Part shown: piece by piece, positions 20,388-23,012 of the stretch | How the letters are laid out: each line of letters begins with the position of its first letter | Position numbering within the stretch: the first letter of the stretch is position 1 | The notes under the pieces: generated by a model | What the model was told of the DNA's origin: nothing | The model's database searches: none | The model's input: the letters and a program-made list of their open reading frames with translations, nothing else | IMG/VR virus record: IMGVR_UViG_3300034082_002406 | Span: 1 to 23,012 of that record | DNA: 23,012 bases | Direction: 5' to 3' (one strand) | Origin: a virus | Program-made: the position numbers and the translations under genes

Positions 20388-22780
20388 GTGACTAGCGCTT
20401 TCAACTCTGCGTCTGAATAATAGTAGTTGCTAAGGGCGGCGCTACGTGCCCATCCTGCTGCGAAATTTGCGGCTAACCAAGGTGAACTTAACACAGCGAA
20501 AGTCGTCATCAAAGGATATCCCTGGTTGGGTACGAGGCGAGTATTGTTGTTAAGGCCGAATCTAGCACCGCTGTAATTTATAGAAACAGCCGCTCTATTT
20601 ATTTGAAGTTCAGTATTGAGCGATAAAGAGGCGCCTACGCCATTTGTGTTCACTCTATAGTTGAACGCACTTGTGAGATAACTCGTATTGTCGAACGATC
20701 CCGCCGCCATTCCAAAGAATACGGCGCCCCCTTGTGAATTGCTAGGCGATATAAAATCAAGAGAGTATGTATATCCGCTTGACGATTGAAACCAAGGCGC
20801 GTTGGCAGCGAGGTCGTATGTCAAACGATCAGCGGCGCGGGTTACAGTGGCGCCTGAAGTTCTAATAGGGCTTGTAGCGAACGAGCCCAATTCAAGTTGT
20901 GGAAGACCGACGCGAAGCGTGAAGTCAGCCACGCCGCTCGTTGTAATACGGGTAAGATTGCCGACAGATGTCGTAGTGCCGAGAACCCGTGCGTGAGTGA
21001 CACGCTGAGTTCTAAGTGCGGCATTAGTAGGGGTGAAAGCAGTAAAAGACGAGCCGCTGCTGTCCGTCACGCTAATCCGCATTTCAGATACGTTAGTAAG
21101 AGAACCACCTGCTAATTTGAAATAAGAGGCTGTTGTCCAGCTTTCTCCTGTAGATGCAGTAGTTGTATAGCCCCCCATCATGCTTATATCTATTATAGCG
21201 GCGCCAGAAGTTGTGAATCGGTAGTCAATAAACTCTATACCATCCTCTGTTCCTATAGAAACGATTGTTTTAAGGGTGACGTTACCGCCCGCGCCCGTAG
21301 TTGACCATCCTGTGGATGGGTCAGTGCCAGGAGTGCCTGCGACTGCGCCCACCATTGTATTGTTTCTGATAGAATTTACCCGGCTTGGTTCACAGAGCAG
21401 ACCTCGCACCGCCAACCCACTTGGGTCGTAATCAACTCGCGCCACACCCGCACTCGCAACAGTCAGAACACCTGTGCTGCTGAAATAGGTGGCGTTACTA
21501 GCGCGGCTGAAGGTCCAGCCAGAAGGCACGCCAGACAAAAAATTGAACACCTCAGTCCGAGGGACAACGTTGCTTGCTTGAATGAAAAGGGAAGTAGAAC
21601 CCTGCGCTGGATTAATTGATAGAGGGGCCAAGGCAATAAACGGCAAAGTCAGTGTCACACCGCCTTCTACACCGTCGTCAATATCGCCCCCGGAGTATTT
21701 GATACGCGGCAGAACGAGGTTGATGAATTGCGTGTCTTGGTCAAGCACGTCTTTATTTTGTAGGCGGATAACCAAACTAGATTCAACTTGGTCTACGAAC
21801 TTATTAAGTGCGCTTGCATCAGAGAAAAGAACCGTGATGGTCCCGGTCACGTCCGCGTATCTGCCAAACAAGATATCAGGAACGATGTTGGAGCCGACAA
21901 CTTGAGAAGAAGCCATGTTGTTGTTGAGGGTGATTTCCGCAGCCGTCACGAGGCCTAGAACCTGTCCTCCTTCAAACAACGCGCCATTTACCGCAGCAAA
22001 AGGCGTTGTCTGCGGCGCTTCTGAGTAAACTGAGGCAACCGTAGTAGAAGAAAATATGGTTGCGTCTTGCCCTAAAACACCAAAGGTCAAGGAAGCAAGG
22101 CCAGAGGCGGGGATAGAAAAAGTGACTTGGTTTATACGGACGCCGCGAAACTGCTGATATAGGTTCCTGTCAGTCAACCAACGCTCGAAGGTGAAAGAGC
22201 GGTATGTGTTGCCGATAGAAACTTTACGGCCTACTTCATAAATCCGAGCAACCGAGACAGATGCCGCCGTTGTCGTAATCGTATTTGGCTCAACTTCAAT
22301 CGTAGAAGCAGTGACACTCAATACTGTGAGGTATTCACCGCTAAAGCCAGAGACGGGACCGGGGTTTGTTACGACAAAAAATACGTCGCCAACCGTAATT
22401 CCGCTGGTAAGAAAATCAAAAGAAGAAGTTAGCGAAGTGATCTTATTGGCAGTAGAGTCGATGCTGATATTGAGGGTAGTAGACACAGGGGTAATATTAG
22501 CCCAAGTGCCCCCTATAACTGCCTCTAGGAAATCATCCCATGACTGCTCAGATATATCACCGTTCACTTCGCCAGCTACGGAGCGATACCCGTGCCTCGC
22601 GTCTTGGCGCATACGGTCTGTTTTACGTTCTTCGGATTGGTAAATTTCTTTTTGTAGGTTTAGTGAAAAGCCAACGTCGCGAACTTTTTTGAAAGCGCGG
22701 CCAGTTGGGGTCGAGCCAAAAACGACTTCAGACGTGTATCCGTATTCTACAAGTGATCCAGCCGCAATACTGCCACTCAT
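20384..22780 (-). CDS. Tail tube-like protein with long glycan-binding-like extension (copy 2)
   Basis: This 798-aa protein is paralogous to copy 3 along its whole length. Residues 1-402 are tail-tube-like: QSWDDFLEAVIGGTW (79-93), a GDVFF beta insert (131-165), ERWLTDRNLYQQFRG (199-213) and LPRIKYSGGDIDD (357-369). An extension with GWTFSRASNATYFSS, LCEPSRVNSIRNN and RAADRLTYDLAANAPWFQSS follows, ending SDAELKALVT. The N-terminal part should polymerise like other tube proteins, with the extension outside, as C-terminal Ig-like domains do in lambda gpV. The ATG has TAGGA close upstream. It comes directly after the hairpin behind copy 1. Confidence 0.75.
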   Translation of the reverse strand: MSGSIAAGSLVEYGYTSEVVFGSTPTGRAFKKVRDVGFSLNLQKEIYQSEERKTDRMRQDARHGYRSVAGEVNGDISEQSWDDFLEAVIGGTWANITPVSTTLNISIDSTANKITSLTSSFDFLTSGITVGDVFFVVTNPGPVSGFSGEYLTVLSVTASTIEVEPNTITTTAASVSVARIYEVGRKVSIGNTYRSFTFERWLTDRNLYQQFRGVRINQVTFSIPASGLASLTFGVLGQDATIFSSTTVASVYSEAPQTTPFAAVNGALFEGGQVLGLVTAAEITLNNNMASSQVVGSNIVPDILFGRYADVTGTITVLFSDASALNKFVDQVESSLVIRLQNKDVLDQDTQFINLVLPRIKYSGGDIDDGVEGGVTLTLPFIALAPLSINPAQGSTSLFIQASNVVPRTEVFNFLSGVPSGWTFSRASNATYFSSTGVLTVASAGVARVDYDPSGLAVRGLLCEPSRVNSIRNNTMVGAVAGTPGTDPSTGWSTTGAGGNVTLKTIVSIGTEDGIEFIDYRFTTSGAAIIDISMMGGYTTTASTGESWTTASYFKLAGGSLTNVSEMRISVTDSSGSSFTAFTPTNAALRTQRVTHARVLGTTTSVGNLTRITTSGVADFTLRVGLPQLELGSFATSPIRTSGATVTRAADRLTYDLAANAPWFQSSSGYTYSLDFISPSNSQGGAVFFGMAAGSFDNTSYLTSAFNYRVNTNGVGASLSLNTELQINRAAVSINYSGARFGLNNNTRLVPNQGYPLMTTFAVLSSPWLAANFAAGWARSAALSNYYYSDAELKALVT

Positions 22781-22811
22781 TTCCTACTCCCCGCATCCCG
22801 CCACTAAGCCC

Positions 22812-22847
22812 TGTCGATGGCAAAGAGTTGCCCCTTTGCCATCGACA
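22812..22847 (-). terminator. 14-bp hairpin between tail tube copies 1 and 2
   Basis: A perfect 14-bp stem (TGTCGATGGCAAAG at 22812-22825 with CTTTGCCATCGACA at 22834-22847) with an 8-base loop lies 9 bases after the stop of copy 1. Downstream on the minus strand there is no T-run, so it is more likely a 3'-end stabiliser or partial attenuator. It could make copy 1 the abundant subunit and lower the expression of the genes after it (inference). Confidence 0.6.
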
Positions 22848-22856
22848 AGAACCCCA

Positions 22857-23012
22857 TTAGGCATTACCGCGTTGAATAGAAATAGACGAAGTGCCCTGCG
22901 TGACATTGGCAGCGATAGGCTTCAGCGCCACGAAAGGCATGGTCACTGTGATGCCAGTATCAGGGCTGTCATCAACGTCACCGCCGCTATACTTGATACG
23001 GGGCAACACGAT
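22857..23012 (-). CDS. 3' end of short tail tube protein (copy 1, probable major tail protein)
   Basis: The window shows the last 51 residues, IVLPRIKYSGGDVDD through VALKPIAANVTQG to SISIQRGNA and a TAA stop. They align with residues ~355-403 of copy 2 and ~380-428 of copy 3, but the protein ends exactly where the other two begin their extensions. It is therefore the plain form of the tube subunit and the best candidate for the major tail tube protein. The start lies outside the window. A strong hairpin follows its stop. Confidence 0.8.
   Translation of the reverse strand: MVLPRIKYSGGDVDDSPDTGITVTMPFVALKPIAANVTQGTSSISIQRGNA

Noticed and set aside
1-23012. CRISPR array, insertion sequence, integrase, attachment site or origin
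   Set aside because: I looked for regularly spaced repeats, terminal inverted repeats, transposase or recombinase motifs and tRNA-flanking duplications, and saw none.

Overview
The window is part of a double-stranded DNA tailed phage (or prophage) genome. The long tape-measure gene, tail assembly chaperones, tail tube proteins, fibre and spanin/holin/endolysin cassette indicate a siphovirus-like virion. No bacterial housekeeping gene, integrase, repressor, IS element or CRISPR array is visible. The host cannot be fixed from the sequence. The GH108-type endolysin, the Rz/Rz1 spanin pair with a lipobox, and tail and fibre wording that I associate with alphaproteobacterial phages suggest a Gram-negative, probably alphaproteobacterial, host (inference).

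Layout. The left end (1-2884, + strand) holds the head genes: the tail end of an unidentified gene (portal would be expected by synteny), a scaffolding-like protein, and a P22-type coat protein. Between the first two lies a two-gene cassette on the opposite strand with its own sigma70-like promoter. The coat gene is preceded by a strong hairpin, a possible weak promoter and a folded leader. The head block ends in a strong, probably bidirectional terminator at 2906-2937. Everything to its right lies on the minus strand and is transcribed leftward as one tightly packed block, with many ATGA, TAATG and TAGTG junctions.

In transcription order (right to left) the minus block has these parts. First come three tandem tail-tube-like genes, the first seen only as its 3' end; the second and third carry about 400-residue C-terminal extensions that look like glycan-binding fibre modules, with a 92-aa gene between them. 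Next are two tail assembly chaperone genes overlapping at a CTT-TGA site that resembles the RF2 +1 frameshift site. A 1862-aa tape measure protein follows, then a putative tail-tip protein, a discoidin-like tail protein, a tail fibre and a small fibre-associated protein. The lysis cassette comes next: overlapping Rz/Rz1 spanins, two small membrane proteins (one LydA-like holin) and an endolysin. Last is a nucleotide/DNA metabolism and RNA module: a metallophosphoesterase with an N-terminal helix-turn-helix, a deoxynucleoside monophosphate kinase, a small acidic protein, tRNA-Met(CAT), a deoxycytidylate-deaminase-like enzyme and tRNA-Leu(CAA).

The most notable features are the multiplied tail tube genes with adhesive-looking extensions, the candidate +1 recoding site in the chaperone pair, and the structured leader of the coat gene. 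Function calls are from reading the translated sequences; no database search was run.
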